A stretch of DNA of 57,511 nt from Streptomyces hygroscopicus (GTDB taxonomy: Bacteria; Actinomycetota; Actinomycetes; Streptomycetales; Streptomycetaceae): positions 1 to 57,511 of the forward strand of contig NZ_LBMW01000047.1 of the NCBI RefSeq assembly GCF_026168105.1, given 5' to 3'. The notes under the pieces were generated by a model, which saw only the letters and a list, made by a program, of their open reading frames with translations, was not told the DNA's origin and made no database searches. The position numbers were made by a program, and so were the translations under genes. Shown here piece by piece: positions 1 through 8,858 of the stretch (positions are counted from its first letter, which is position 1; each line of letters opens with the position of its first letter).

Positions 1-1
1 C

Positions 2-244
2 GCGCGCGCCGTGGCGCTCGGTGAGGCCGAGGCGCGGGCCGCGCGGGAGGTCGGCGAGGCGCGGGCGCAGGCGCAGGCGGCGTGGCTGCGGGTGCACGCG
101 GACGTCGACTTGGCGACGCTGCACGCACTGACCGGGACGCGGCTCGCGGAGAATCTGCCGCGGATCGACAGCGTGACCGTGTCGCCGGATGTGCTCACCG
201 GGCTGCTGGCCCGGCTGGGCGGGGCCTCGCGGGAGCCGGTGTGA
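2..244 (+). CDS. SPFH/band-7 domain protein, C-terminal fragment (5' end outside window)
   Basis: The reading frame is open from the first bases and stops at 242-244, so only about 80 C-terminal residues are visible. They form an Ala/Glu/Arg-rich helix (repeated EAEARAAREV-like pattern) followed by a segment ending in LLARLGG. This is how the coiled-coil tail of Streptomyces SPFH (stomatin/flotillin-like) membrane scaffold proteins looks. The stop overlaps the GTG start of the next gene by four bases (GTGA), so the two are probably co-translated. The family call rests on the tail alone; the SPFH domain itself is not in the window. Confidence 0.6.
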   Translation, partial: ARAVALGEAEARAAREVGEARAQAQAAWLRVHADVDLATLHALTGTRLAENLPRIDSVTVSPDVLTGLLARLGGASREPV

Positions 245-1140
245 GTCTCGCGCCACGGGCCGTGCTGGTCCACCGCACCACGGAGTACGAGGAGTTGGTG
301 GCCCGGCACGGCACCCACGGCCAGGCGGCCTTCTTCCTGTCCTCCCGCGGCCGGGACATCGAGGAGGTGGCGGTACGGCACCGGCGTGCGCGCGGGGCGC
401 TGGCCGAGGTGGCCGCCGCGGTGCCGTTGACCTGGCGTCAGGCGCGGGTGGAGCGGGCCGACCTGGACAGGTTCCTGTTCATGCCGCAGGACGTGGTGGT
501 CGTGGTGGGGCAGGACGGGCTCGTGGCGAACACCGCCAAGTACCTCGCGGGACAGCCGGTGGTGGGCATCGACGCGGACCCCGGGCGCAATCCCGGGGTG
601 CTGGTGCGGCACCGGCCGAAGGACGCGGCGGCCCTGCTGCCGGCCGTGCTCGAGCGGGGCACCGGCGTCGACGAACTCACCATGGTGGAGGCGGCCGCCG
701 ACGACACCCAGCGGCTCGTCGCTCTCAATGAGATCTATCTGGGGGCGGCCGGTCACCAGACGGCCCGCTATCGCCTGGGCCTCGACGGCGACGAGGGTGT
801 CGTCGAGGCCCAGGCCTCGTCCGGAGTCCTGGTGGGCACGGGGACGGGGGCCACCGGCTGGCTGCGGTCGGTGTGGAGGGAACGCGGCAGCGCCCTCCCG
901 CTCCCCGGCCCCGCGCAGGACCGCCTGCTCTGGTTCGTCCGCGAGGCCTGGCCCTCGCCCGCCACCGGAACATCCCTGGTGGCGGGCGAGCTCAGGGCCC
1001 CGGCGTCCCTGCGCCTGACCGTCGAGTCGGAACGGCTGATCGCCTTCGGCGACGGAATGGAGAGGGACGCGCTGGAACTGACCTGGGGACAGACCGTCCG
1101 GGTGGGGGTGTGCCAGGAGCGGTTGCGGCTGGTGGGCTGA
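241..1140 (+). CDS. NAD(+)/NADH kinase-like protein
   Basis: A 299-residue protein. Residues 85-93 form a hydrophobic strand ending in GQDG, matching the GGDG motif of the NAD kinase/diacylglycerol kinase fold, and 199-206 (GTGTGATG) matches the second Gly/Thr-rich nucleotide loop (family TPTGSTAY). The family phosphorylates NAD with ATP or polyphosphate to give NADP. The first Gly of GGDG is followed by Gln rather than Gly, so this is a divergent paralogue rather than the housekeeping enzyme, and its substrate is uncertain. The GTG start at 241 is chosen because it overlaps the upstream SPFH stop; open frame upstream of it is non-homologous. It converges on pnkp. Confidence 0.72.
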   Translation: MSLAPRAVLVHRTTEYEELVARHGTHGQAAFFLSSRGRDIEEVAVRHRRARGALAEVAAAVPLTWRQARVERADLDRFLFMPQDVVVVVGQDGLVANTAKYLAGQPVVGIDADPGRNPGVLVRHRPKDAAALLPAVLERGTGVDELTMVEAAADDTQRLVALNEIYLGAAGHQTARYRLGLDGDEGVVEAQASSGVLVGTGTGATGWLRSVWRERGSALPLPGPAQDRLLWFVREAWPSPATGTSLVAGELRAPASLRLTVESERLIAFGDGMERDALELTWGQTVRVGVCQERLRLVG

Positions 1141-1239
1141 GCCCCGTGAGCGGTCAGCAGTGCTGATGCAGATCCGCACTGCGGTACTCCTCAAGCCTGA
1201 TCGTTCACGGGGACGTCGAACTCGAGGAGTACGGTTCCG

Positions 1240-3927
1240 TCACAGTCGGGGGTCCACCGGCTCGGACTCCAGGGCCAGCACTCCGAACACCGCCTCGTGC
1301 ACCCGCCACAGCGGTTCGCCGTCCGCGAGGCGGTCCAGCGCCTCGAGGCCGAGCGCGTACTCCCGTATCGCCAGCGAGCGCTTGTGGTTGAGGAACCTCC
1401 GACGGAGCCGGGCGAGGTTGTCCGGGCGCGTGTACTCGGGACCGTAGATGATCCGCAGGTACTCGCGGCCCCGGCACTTGATGCCGGGCTGGACCAGTCG
1501 GTCCCGCGGGTCGCGGACCAGCGCGCCGAGCGGCTTGACGACCATGCCCTCGCCGCCGCGCCCGGTCATCTCCAGCCACCAGTCGACACCGGCCTGTACG
1601 GACTCGGCGTCGCCGGTGTCCACGAACAGGCGCCGCGTCGTCTGCAGCAGTCCGCTTGCATCGTGTTCGACCATGCGGTCGATCAGGGCGAGCTGCTCGT
1701 CATGGGGCACGGCGGCAAGGCTGCGACCGCGCACCGCCAGGATCTGGAAGGGCGCCAGACGGACCCCGTCCAGACCGTCCGTCGTCCAGCAGTAGCGGCG
1801 GTACGCCGCCGTGAACGCGGCGGCGTCCGACGCCCGTTCCCGCTGGCGCGTCAGCAGTTCCGTCACGTCGACGCCCCGCGCCGCCGCGCCCTCCAGCGCG
1901 GTCAGCGCCCCCGGGAACACCGCGCCGGACGCCGCGCCCACCGCCGCGTACTGACCGCGCAGCAGCCCGGACGCCTTCAGCGACCACGGCATCAGCTCGG
2001 CGTCCAGCAGCAGCCAGTCGGTCTCCAACTCCTCCCACAGGCCCGCGGCGCCGATCGCCGGCCGCAGCCGGCCGAGGATCTCCTCGGTGACCGAGGCGTC
2101 GTCGAAGAAGGGACGGCCGGTGCGCGTGTACAGCGATCCCGTCGGGCCCTCGACACCGAACCGCTCGCGTGCCGCCTCCGCGTCCCGGCACACCAGGGCA
2201 ACCGCCCGCGACCCCATGTGCTTCTCCTCGCACACGACCCGGGCGACCCCGTCCTGCTTGTACTGCTCGAAGGCTTCGGCCGGATGCTCCAGGAAGCCGC
2301 CGGCGGCGGCCGTGCCGTGGGACTCGACGCGCGAGGTCGCGGTCGGCGCCATGGTGGGCGGCAGATACGGCAGCAGCCGGGGATCCACCGCGAAGCGGCT
2401 CATGACCTCCAGGGCCGCCGCGGCGTTCTCCTCGCGGACCGAGATCCGTCCCGCCTGCCGGGTCTCCACCACCCTGCGGCCGTGGACGTCGGCGAGGTCC
2501 AGCGGCCGGCCGTCGTGCCCGCCCGGCGCCTGTGCCCGCAGCGGCCTCGCCGGCTCGTACCAGACCCGCTCGGCCGGTACGTCGACCAGCTCCCGCTCCG
2601 GCCAGCGCAGCGCGGTCAGCCTGCCGCCGAAGACGGCACCCGTGTCGAGGCAGACGGTGTTGTTCAGCCAGGTGGCCTGCGGGACGGGGGTGTGACCGTA
2701 GACGATCGCTGCCCGCCCCCGGTAGTCCTCCGCCCACGGGTAGCGCACCGGAAGGCCGAACTCGTCCGTCTCCCCCGTCGTGTCGCCGTACAGGGCGTGC
2801 GAGCGCACTCGGCCCGAAGTCCGGCCGTGGTACTTCTCGGGCAGTCCGGCGTGGCAGACGACCAGCCGGCCACCGTCGAGGACGTAGTGACTGACGAGTC
2901 CGTCGATGAACTCCCGTACCCGCCGCCTGAACTCCTCGCTCTCGCCCTCCATCTGCTCGATGGTCTCGGCGAGTCCATGGGTGTGCTGGACCTTGCGGCC
3001 CTTGAGGTAACGCCCGTACTTGTTCTCGTGGTTGCCGGGCACGCACAGCGCGTTGCCCGACGCCACCATCGACATCACACGGCGCAGCACGCCGGGGCTG
3101 TCCGGGCCGCGGTCGACCAGGTCACCGACGAACACGGCCGTTCGGCCTTCCGGGTGTACGCCATCGGCGTATCCCAACTTGGCCAGCAGGACCTCCAGTT
3201 CGGACGAGCATCCGTGGATGTCGCCGATGATGTCGAAGGGGCCGGTGAGGTGGGTCAGGTCGTTGAAGCGCTTCTCGGTGACGACCGTCGCGTTCTCGAC
3301 CTCCTCCACGCCTCGCAGGACGTGCACCTTGCGGAACCCCTCGCGCTCCAGGTGCCTGAGCGAGCGCCGGAGTTCGCGCGTGTGGCGCTGGATCACCCGG
3401 CGCGGCATGTCCGCCCGGTCGGTACGGGCCGCGTTGCGCTCGGCGCACACCTCCTCCGGCACGTCGAGCACGATGGCGATGGGCAGCACGTCGTACCGCT
3501 TGGCCAGCTCGATCAGCTGCCGACGGGCATCCTGCTGCACGCTCGTCGCGTCGACGACGGTACGGCGTCCGGCCGCCAGGCGCTTGCCGGCGATGTAGTG
3601 CAGGACGTCGAAGGCGTCCCGGGTGGCGCTCTGGTCGTTCTCGTCGTCGGAGACCACACCGCGGCAGAAGTCGGAGGAGATGACCTCGGTAGGCTTGAAG
3701 TGCCGGCGCGCGAAGGTCGACTTGCCGGACCCCGACGCGCCGATCAGGACAACGAGGGAGAGGTCGGTGACGGGCAGGGTGCGCGCCCGCACCGGCCGGT
3801 TCTGGTTCCGGGGCTGCCGGTCCTCGTCCCGGGTCGCCCGCGTCTCCTCCCGGGTCACCCGGGTCTCTTCCCGGGTGACCCCGGTCTCGTGCTCTGTCTC
3901 CCGGTTTTCTTCCTGGGTCTCCCTCAT
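1240..3927 (-). CDS. pnkp: polynucleotide kinase-phosphatase/RNA ligase Pnkp (bacterial RNA repair)
   Basis: An 895-residue three-domain RNA-end-healing and sealing enzyme. The N-terminal 5'-kinase has Walker A GASGSGKST at 63-71. The central 2',3'-phosphatase has metallophosphoesterase motifs GDIHG (235-239), GDLVDRG and GNHE. The C-terminal ligase/adenylyltransferase has the nucleotidyl-acceptor lysine of motif I at K569 (EEKHMGSRA) and GGEGMVVKP as motif IV. Family knowledge: Pnkp works as a complex with Hen1, repairing RNAs cut by ribotoxins, and the ligase depends on Hen1 for activation. The ATG start overlaps the hen1 stop by four bases. Residues 17-37 are a short acidic/basic repeat (VTREETR, VTREETR, ATRDEDR) whose DNA folds into a strong hairpin at 3852-3881. 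The length is typical for the family. Confidence 0.95.
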   Translation of the reverse strand: MRETQEENRETEHETGVTREETRVTREETRATRDEDRQPRNQNRPVRARTLPVTDLSLVVLIGASGSGKSTFARRHFKPTEVISSDFCRGVVSDDENDQSATRDAFDVLHYIAGKRLAAGRRTVVDATSVQQDARRQLIELAKRYDVLPIAIVLDVPEEVCAERNAARTDRADMPRRVIQRHTRELRRSLRHLEREGFRKVHVLRGVEEVENATVVTEKRFNDLTHLTGPFDIIGDIHGCSSELEVLLAKLGYADGVHPEGRTAVFVGDLVDRGPDSPGVLRRVMSMVASGNALCVPGNHENKYGRYLKGRKVQHTHGLAETIEQMEGESEEFRRRVREFIDGLVSHYVLDGGRLVVCHAGLPEKYHGRTSGRVRSHALYGDTTGETDEFGLPVRYPWAEDYRGRAAIVYGHTPVPQATWLNNTVCLDTGAVFGGRLTALRWPERELVDVPAERVWYEPARPLRAQAPGGHDGRPLDLADVHGRRVVETRQAGRISVREENAAAALEVMSRFAVDPRLLPYLPPTMAPTATSRVESHGTAAAGGFLEHPAEAFEQYKQDGVARVVCEEKHMGSRAVALVCRDAEAARERFGVEGPTGSLYTRTGRPFFDDASVTEEILGRLRPAIGAAGLWEELETDWLLLDAELMPWSLKASGLLRGQYAAVGAASGAVFPGALTALEGAAARGVDVTELLTRQRERASDAAAFTAAYRRYCWTTDGLDGVRLAPFQILAVRGRSLAAVPHDEQLALIDRMVEHDASGLLQTTRRLFVDTGDAESVQAGVDWWLEMTGRGGEGMVVKPLGALVRDPRDRLVQPGIKCRGREYLRIIYGPEYTRPDNLARLRRRFLNHKRSLAIREYALGLEALDRLADGEPLWRVHEAVFGVLALESEPVDPRL
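3852..3881 (-). repeat. perfect 12-bp inverted repeat inside the pnkp 5' coding region
   Basis: GGGTCACCCGGG and its exact complement are separated by six bases. In the mRNA this would form a GC-rich hairpin starting about 46 bases after the pnkp start codon. It arises from the repeated VTREETR codons. A role in tuning Pnkp translation relative to Hen1 is inference only. Confidence 0.6.
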
Positions 3928-5420
3928 GCCGCTGTCACCTCCTTCTCGTTGTGCTCGTTCGTGGTCTTCATGGTTTCCATGGTCTTCATCGTGAACACGG
4001 CCATCTGCGTCGGCGGACCCAGTTCCGGGTCCTGCGGTCCCACCGGCCGGAACTCCGCCTCGTAGCCGAACCGTTCGGCCACCGTCCCGGCCCAGGCACG
4101 GAACTCCTCCCGCGTCCACTCGAAGCGGTGGTCGCCGTGCCGTGCGTGTCCGGCGGGGAGGGTCTCCCAGCACACGTTGTACTCGACGTTCGGGGTCGTC
4201 ACGAGCACCGTGCGGGGGCGGGCCGAGCCGAACACCGCGAACTCCAGGGCGGGCAGCCGGGGCAGGTCGAGGTGCTCGACGACCTCGCTGAGCACCGCGG
4301 CGTCGTACCCCTTGAGACGGCTGTCGGTATACGCGAGCGAGCCCTGGACGAGCGTGACACGGGAGGCCTGCCGCTCCCCCATGCGGTCCAGCTTCAGCCG
4401 CCGGGAGGCGATGGTCAGCGCCCGCATCGACACGTCCACACCCACGATCTCGGTGAACCGCGCGTCCTTCAGCAGTGCCTGCACCAACTGCCCCTGTCCG
4501 CAGCCGAGATCGAGCACCCGGGCGGCCCCGGACTCCTTGAGCGCCGCGATGATCGCGTCCCTGCGCTGCACGGCGAGCGGGGTCGGCTTCTCGTCCGTCC
4601 CGGTCTCCGCCTCGACCGCGTTGTCGATCTCCTCGACCTCGCTGTCGTCCGCCTCCGCGAGCCGCACCAGTTCCAGCCGCTGCATCGCCTGCCGGGTCAG
4701 CGACCAGCGGCGCGACAGATACCGACTGGTGATCAGCTTCTGCTCGGGGTGGTCGGGCAGCCATCCCTCACCGGCCCGCAGCAGCTTGTCGACCTCGTCG
4801 GAGGAGACCCAGTAGTGCTTGGCGTCGTCGAGGACGGGGAGCAGCACGTACAGGTGTCGCAGGGCAGGCGCCAGGGGCAGCGCCTCCGACTCCAGGACCA
4901 GGCGCACATACCGCGAGTCGCCCCACTCCGGGAACTCGGCGTCGAGCGCGACCGGTTCGGCGGTGACCGTCCAGCCGAGGGGTTCGAAGAGACGACGTAC
5001 GAGGTCCGGGCCGCCTCGGGCGGGCAGCGCCGGTACCTCGATGCGCAGCGGCAGCGGCTGTTCGGCGCGCTCGGGCAGCGCATTGCACACACCCCGCATC
5101 GCGCTGGAGAACACATTGCTCAGCGCCACCGCCAGCAGGGAGGAGGCCGCGTACGGGCGGTCGTTGACGTACTGCGCGAGCGCCGCGTCGGGGGCGCCAC
5201 CCCGGCCCTTTCCCCTGCCGCGCCGGACCAGTGCCACCGCGTCGACCTCCAGCAGCAGCGCCGCCGTGCAGCGCTCGGCGTCCGCCTCGGGGTAGAGGAC
5301 GTGCGCGGTGCCGTAGGAGGTCGAGAACGCCTGCGCCTTGCCGGGGTGCTTGTGCAGCAGGAAGCCCAGGTCGGTGGCGGGGCGCTCGGGTGTACCGGTG
5401 GTACCGATCGTCAGGAACAT
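3924..5420 (-). CDS. hen1: 3'-terminal RNA ribose 2'-O-methyltransferase Hen1
   Basis: A 498-residue protein with a bacterial Hen1 N-terminal domain (about 1-240), which in this family activates the Pnkp ligase, and a C-terminal SAM methyltransferase. The SAM-binding loop is VLDLGCGQG at 302-310. The metal-binding signature typical of Hen1 is visible as E379, E382, H383 (SEVVEHL), with a further histidine downstream (HGDHRFEW). It marks repaired RNA 3' ends with a 2'-O-methyl group so that the same toxin cannot cut again. The tail after the methyltransferase is Met/Lys/Glu-rich and repetitive. The stop overlaps the pnkp ATG (ATGA), so the two form an operon with hen1 first. It is divergent from the LLM oxidoreductase gene. 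Confidence 0.95.
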   Translation of the reverse strand: MFLTIGTTGTPERPATDLGFLLHKHPGKAQAFSTSYGTAHVLYPEADAERCTAALLLEVDAVALVRRGRGKGRGGAPDAALAQYVNDRPYAASSLLAVALSNVFSSAMRGVCNALPERAEQPLPLRIEVPALPARGGPDLVRRLFEPLGWTVTAEPVALDAEFPEWGDSRYVRLVLESEALPLAPALRHLYVLLPVLDDAKHYWVSSDEVDKLLRAGEGWLPDHPEQKLITSRYLSRRWSLTRQAMQRLELVRLAEADDSEVEEIDNAVEAETGTDEKPTPLAVQRRDAIIAALKESGAARVLDLGCGQGQLVQALLKDARFTEIVGVDVSMRALTIASRRLKLDRMGERQASRVTLVQGSLAYTDSRLKGYDAAVLSEVVEHLDLPRLPALEFAVFGSARPRTVLVTTPNVEYNVCWETLPAGHARHGDHRFEWTREEFRAWAGTVAERFGYEAEFRPVGPQDPELGPPTQMAVFTMKTMETMKTTNEHNEKEVTAA

Positions 5421-5552
5421 GTTCCGAGTCTCCCGGCCCCGGGGCAGCCGCGACCACCGGATTTCGCATGGGCGGGCCGTGCTCCCGTCGACGGGGCCCG
5501 TCGTCCGGGCCGTGTTGCCCGGCGCGCCGGTGCGGACATGCATGATGGATGC

Positions 5553-6476
5553 ATGGATCTTCGAGTCTTCACAGAACCGCAGCAGGGTGCGGCCTACGAG
5601 ACGCTGCTCCGCGTCGCCAGGGCCGCTGAAGACCTCAACTACGGGGCGTTCTTCCGTTCTGATCACTACTTGCACATGGGCAACGTGGACGGCCTCCCGG
5701 GGCCGACGGACGCGTGGATCACGCTCGCCGGGCTCGCCCGGGAGACGAGCAGGATCCGGCTCGGCACGCTCATGACAGCGGGAACGTTCCGCCTGCCGGG
5801 CGTCCTCGCGATTCAGGTGGCCCAGGTGGACCAGATGTCCGGCGGACGGGTCGAGCTGGGACTCGGCTCCGGGTGGTACGAGGAGGAGCACAGGGCGTAC
5901 GGCATCCCGTTCCCCAAGGAGAAGTTCGGACGGCTGGAGGAGCAGCTCGCCATCGTGACGGGCCTGTGGAACACCCCCGTGGGCGAGCGGTTCACCTTCA
6001 ACGGTAAGTACTACCGGCTCCAGGACTCCCCGGCCTTGCCGAAGCCGGCGCAGTCGAAGGTGCCCGTCATCGTCGGCGGCCATGGCGCGAAGCGCACCCC
6101 GGAGCTCGCGGCCCGGTACGCGGACGAGTTCAACATCCCGTTCGCGTCCATCGCGGACACGGAGGCGCAGTTCGCGCGAGTCCGTGCCGCCGCCGAACAG
6201 CACGGCCGCAAGGACGACGACCTCGTATACTCCAACGCCCTTGTCCTCTGCGCCGGAAGGACGGACGCCGAAGTGAAGCGTCGGGCCGACGCCATCGGAC
6301 GGGAGGTCGACGAGCTGAAGGCGAACGGCCTTGCCGGGTCGCCCGCGGAGGTCGTGGAGAAGCTGGGCCGGTACCGGGAAGCCGGGTCGCAGCGGGTCTA
6401 CCTCCAGGTCCTGGACCTCGACGACCTGGACCACCTGGAACTGGTCGCCGCGGAAGTCATGCCGCATCTGGCGTAG
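5553..6476 (+). CDS. LLM-class F420-dependent oxidoreductase
   Basis: A 307-residue luciferase-like TIM-barrel protein. It opens MDLRVFTEPQQGA and has the early FRSDHY motif, a long GLGSGWYEEEH motif in the middle and VPVIVGGHG later. These mark the F420-dependent LLM subgroup common in actinobacteria, which performs hydride transfers with deazaflavin F420. The exact substrate cannot be read. The start at 5553 is preferred because family members begin MDLR; an in-frame ATG at 5538 would add MHDGC. It diverges from hen1 with about 130 bases between, and converges with the DUF6099-like gene. Confidence 0.88.
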   Translation: MDLRVFTEPQQGAAYETLLRVARAAEDLNYGAFFRSDHYLHMGNVDGLPGPTDAWITLAGLARETSRIRLGTLMTAGTFRLPGVLAIQVAQVDQMSGGRVELGLGSGWYEEEHRAYGIPFPKEKFGRLEEQLAIVTGLWNTPVGERFTFNGKYYRLQDSPALPKPAQSKVPVIVGGHGAKRTPELAARYADEFNIPFASIADTEAQFARVRAAAEQHGRKDDDLVYSNALVLCAGRTDAEVKRRADAIGREVDELKANGLAGSPAEVVEKLGRYREAGSQRVYLQVLDLDDLDHLELVAAEVMPHLA

Positions 6477-6552
6477 CCGCCGGGCGGCGGGAGTGGCCGG
6501 AACGGCCGTTGGCCGGGCTGCGTGAAAGCATGCGGGTGAGGGCGGCGGGACG

Positions 6553-7029
6553 TCAGCCCGCCGCCCTGTCCCGCTCCCGTATCTCGCCGTCCCGCGCCGC
6601 GAGTCTGCGCAGCATCTCTCTGACCCGGTCCCTGGATTCGTCCGCCGCGTCGATCGCCTCCATGCACTGCCAGTAGGTGCCCTCGTCGCCGGCCGCGCTC
6701 GCGACCGCGACGAGGGCCATGCCCAGCTCCACGAGGAGTGCCCCGAGGTCGAGGAGCGCCCTGCGGGCGTCCCCCAGCTCCGTCAGCTGGGCGGCGCGCA
6801 GGTCGGCCACATCGATGGACGGCGTGTCCAGGACACCGCAGCCCCTGCCCGCCAGCTCCGTCAACCCCAGTGCCTCGCCGCGCAGTTCGGGCGGGCCCGA
6901 GACCGCCAGCCGGCTGCCGATGGCCTGCGCCAGTGCGTACGCCTGCCACGCCTCCGTCATGATCCTCGGCCCGTCCTCGCTCCCCGCCAGGGCACGCCTG
7001 CTCGTCACGATGAGCCGCACCGCATCCAT
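6553..7029 (-). CDS. small hypothetical protein, DUF6099-like
   Basis: A 158-residue soluble, largely helical protein rich in Ala and Leu (MDAVRLIVTSRRALAGSE at the start). It resembles a small Streptomyces-conserved family that I recall as DUF6099; no catalytic motif or membrane segment is visible. The start at 7029 follows a GGGGG-type ribosome site; an upstream in-frame GTG would add about 21 residues. It lies downstream of the ATPase/MazG pair on the same strand with about 220 bases between, so it probably has its own promoter. Function unknown. Confidence 0.6.
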   Translation of the reverse strand: MDAVRLIVTSRRALAGSEDGPRIMTEAWQAYALAQAIGSRLAVSGPPELRGEALGLTELAGRGCGVLDTPSIDVADLRAAQLTELGDARRALLDLGALLVELGMALVAVASAAGDEGTYWQCMEAIDAADESRDRVREMLRRLAARDGEIRERDRAAG

Positions 7030-7250
7030 GCGCTGCCCCCGCTCTGTCCCGACGCGCTCCCGCACGTCTGCCCGAACTCCGTTGTCCACTACCCAGAGTG
7101 AATGCTGACGGGACGAAAAGCCAGAGCTAGCCCGAAATCTGTGGACAACCAGGGAGGTGGGGACAACTCCGCAACTCCGGAGAGTGACGACGGGGTTCTG
7201 TGAACCACCGCCGCCCCACCGCGTTCCACTGCCACGGGGACAGCACCGCC

Positions 7251-7604
7251 TCATTCCGGACCCGGCGCCGGGAACCTCTCCTCGTTGCGGTCGATCTTCG
7301 CGTCCAGAGCCGCCAGCACGTCGATGCCCAGCACCTCGCACAACTGGAGGAGATACGCGAGCACGTCCGCGACCTCGTCGGTCACCCGGTGGGCCGTGTC
7401 CGGGTCGTCCATCACCCGGGCCGACTCCTCCGGCGTCAACCACTGGAAGACCTCGACCAGTTCGGACGCCTCCACGCTGAGCGCCGCCACCAGATTCTTG
7501 GGGGTGTGGTAGGGCCCCCAGTCGCGCGCCGCGGCGAAGTCCGCGAGCCGGCGCTGCAGCCGCGCCACGTCCAGGTCCTGCCGCCGCCCAGGTTCTTCTG
7601 TCAC
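7251..7604 (-). CDS. MazG-type nucleotide pyrophosphohydrolase
   Basis: A 117-residue all-alpha NTP pyrophosphohydrolase. The metal-binding pattern is clear: VEASELVEVFQW (an ExxE set) followed by DEVADVLAYLLQL (an ExxD set), about 25 residues apart. This single-domain form resembles RS21-C6/MazG-like enzymes that hydrolyse (d)NTPs, often non-canonical ones, to NMP and pyrophosphate. The GTG start overlaps the stop of the upstream ATPase by four bases (GTGA), so the two are translationally coupled. Confidence 0.85.
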   Translation of the reverse strand: MTEEPGRRQDLDVARLQRRLADFAAARDWGPYHTPKNLVAALSVEASELVEVFQWLTPEESARVMDDPDTAHRVTDEVADVLAYLLQLCEVLGIDVLAALDAKIDRNEERFPAPGPE

Positions 7605-8770
7605 GGGCTCAGGTCTACCACCGTCACCCCGTCCACCCCCGCCGCCCAGGACACCTCGCTCACCGCGCCCACCAGCCTGATGTGGCCCCGCTGGCACATC
7701 CGCGCCGCGAGCTCCAGCAGTTCCCGCGCCTGCCGCCGGTCCATACAGCGGTCGAAGCCGTCCACGAGCACCGTGAGCGTCTGCAGCGCCGCGGGCACCT
7801 CCCCCACGGGGTCGACCGCGAGGACGCCCGGGCCGGTGAGCAGGACGAGGGCCAGGGCCACATAGCGCAGTTCGCCGTCGCCCAGCAACCCCAACGGCGT
7901 GAGCAGCCCGTCTCCCCGGTCGAGCAGTGCGCGGACCGTGCCGTCGTCGAGCCGCTCCGACAGCAGGTCCACGACCCGGCCCGCGCACCCGGCCCCGACC
8001 GCCGCGGCCAGCAGCGCATGCCGTCGGCCGCACTCCGCGCGCGTACGCCAGAGCACCTCCGCGAGGTTGTCGCAGCCCCGGAGCAGCCGGCCCGCGCCCA
8101 GCGGGACCGGGGCGCGCATCCAGCGGGGGCCCGGGTCGCAGACGAAGACCGAGCGCAGGGCGACCACCATCTGCTCGGCCGCGGCCAGCACCCGGCGCTG
8201 GCCGTCCGTCGTGCCTGCCACCCGCAGCGGCAGCAACGCGGTGCCGAGGCGGTCGTCAGGGAGCGGCCCCCGGGTCACCGGAGCGGAGCCTGCCGTGTGC
8301 CAGGCCGCCTGCACCACCGCACGCTGGGGGTCGCGCAACGCCGTCTCCAGCAGGACCAGTCCGCCGGATGTCAAACGCTCGCCCACGATGCGCAGTTCGG
8401 GCTCGGCCTGGACGGCGACGTCGAGCCGGACGGGTCCCTGGGGGCCGTCGGCCGTGCAGCCGATGCGGAAGCCGCGCCGCCGCTGGGCGTCGGGCCGCGC
8501 CCCCTCGGGCACGCAGGACACCGGATCCCCGAACGCCTCCGCCAGGTCCACGCCGGCCCCGAGCCGCGCCAGTGCCTCGTACGCCTGCAGCGCCCGGGAC
8601 TTGCCCGAGCCGCTCGGTCCCGTGAAGAGCGTCAACGGTCCCAGCGTGAACCCGGCCCGCCGATGCCCGGCGAACGCCGACAGCCTCAGCTCGGTGACGC
8701 ACGGCCGGTCGGGCCGGGGGTCCGTGCGGCGCGCCTGGTCCGGCAGGGGCAACGCAGGTGACACGGTCAT
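7601..8770 (-). CDS. AAA-type ATP-binding protein (SMC/ABC-like), coupled to MazG
   Basis: A 389-residue protein with Walker A GPSGSGKS near residue 51 inside an SMC/ABC-type strand (LTLFTGPSGSGKS). An ABC-signature-like LLGDGELRY lies in the C-terminal half, followed by a hydrophobic strand (VLAVDPVGEVPAA) as a degenerate Walker B. It most resembles the P-loop AAA_21/RecF-like proteins, which lack a coiled coil. ATP use is likely; the target is unknown. The stop overlaps the MazG start. Such ATPases are partners in some defence modules, but no nuclease or toxin is adjacent, so that role is not supported. Confidence 0.75.
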   Translation of the reverse strand: MTVSPALPLPDQARRTDPRPDRPCVTELRLSAFAGHRRAGFTLGPLTLFTGPSGSGKSRALQAYEALARLGAGVDLAEAFGDPVSCVPEGARPDAQRRRGFRIGCTADGPQGPVRLDVAVQAEPELRIVGERLTSGGLVLLETALRDPQRAVVQAAWHTAGSAPVTRGPLPDDRLGTALLPLRVAGTTDGQRRVLAAAEQMVVALRSVFVCDPGPRWMRAPVPLGAGRLLRGCDNLAEVLWRTRAECGRRHALLAAAVGAGCAGRVVDLLSERLDDGTVRALLDRGDGLLTPLGLLGDGELRYVALALVLLTGPGVLAVDPVGEVPAALQTLTVLVDGFDRCMDRRQARELLELAARMCQRGHIRLVGAVSEVSWAAGVDGVTVVDLSP

Positions 8771-8858
8771 ACCGGGACCGTAGGTCCGCGCCGACGGGCG
8801 AACCGTTCCGCCCCCGGCCCCTTCCCACGATCGGGCGACCGGGCCGTCCGGCCGTGAC

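Noticed and set aside
1183..1234. Inverted repeat GTACTCCTC...GAGGAGTAC as a terminator between the convergent NAD-kinase-like and pnkp genes.
   Set aside because: The loop is about 35 bases, and the arms are short and imperfect, so function is doubtful.
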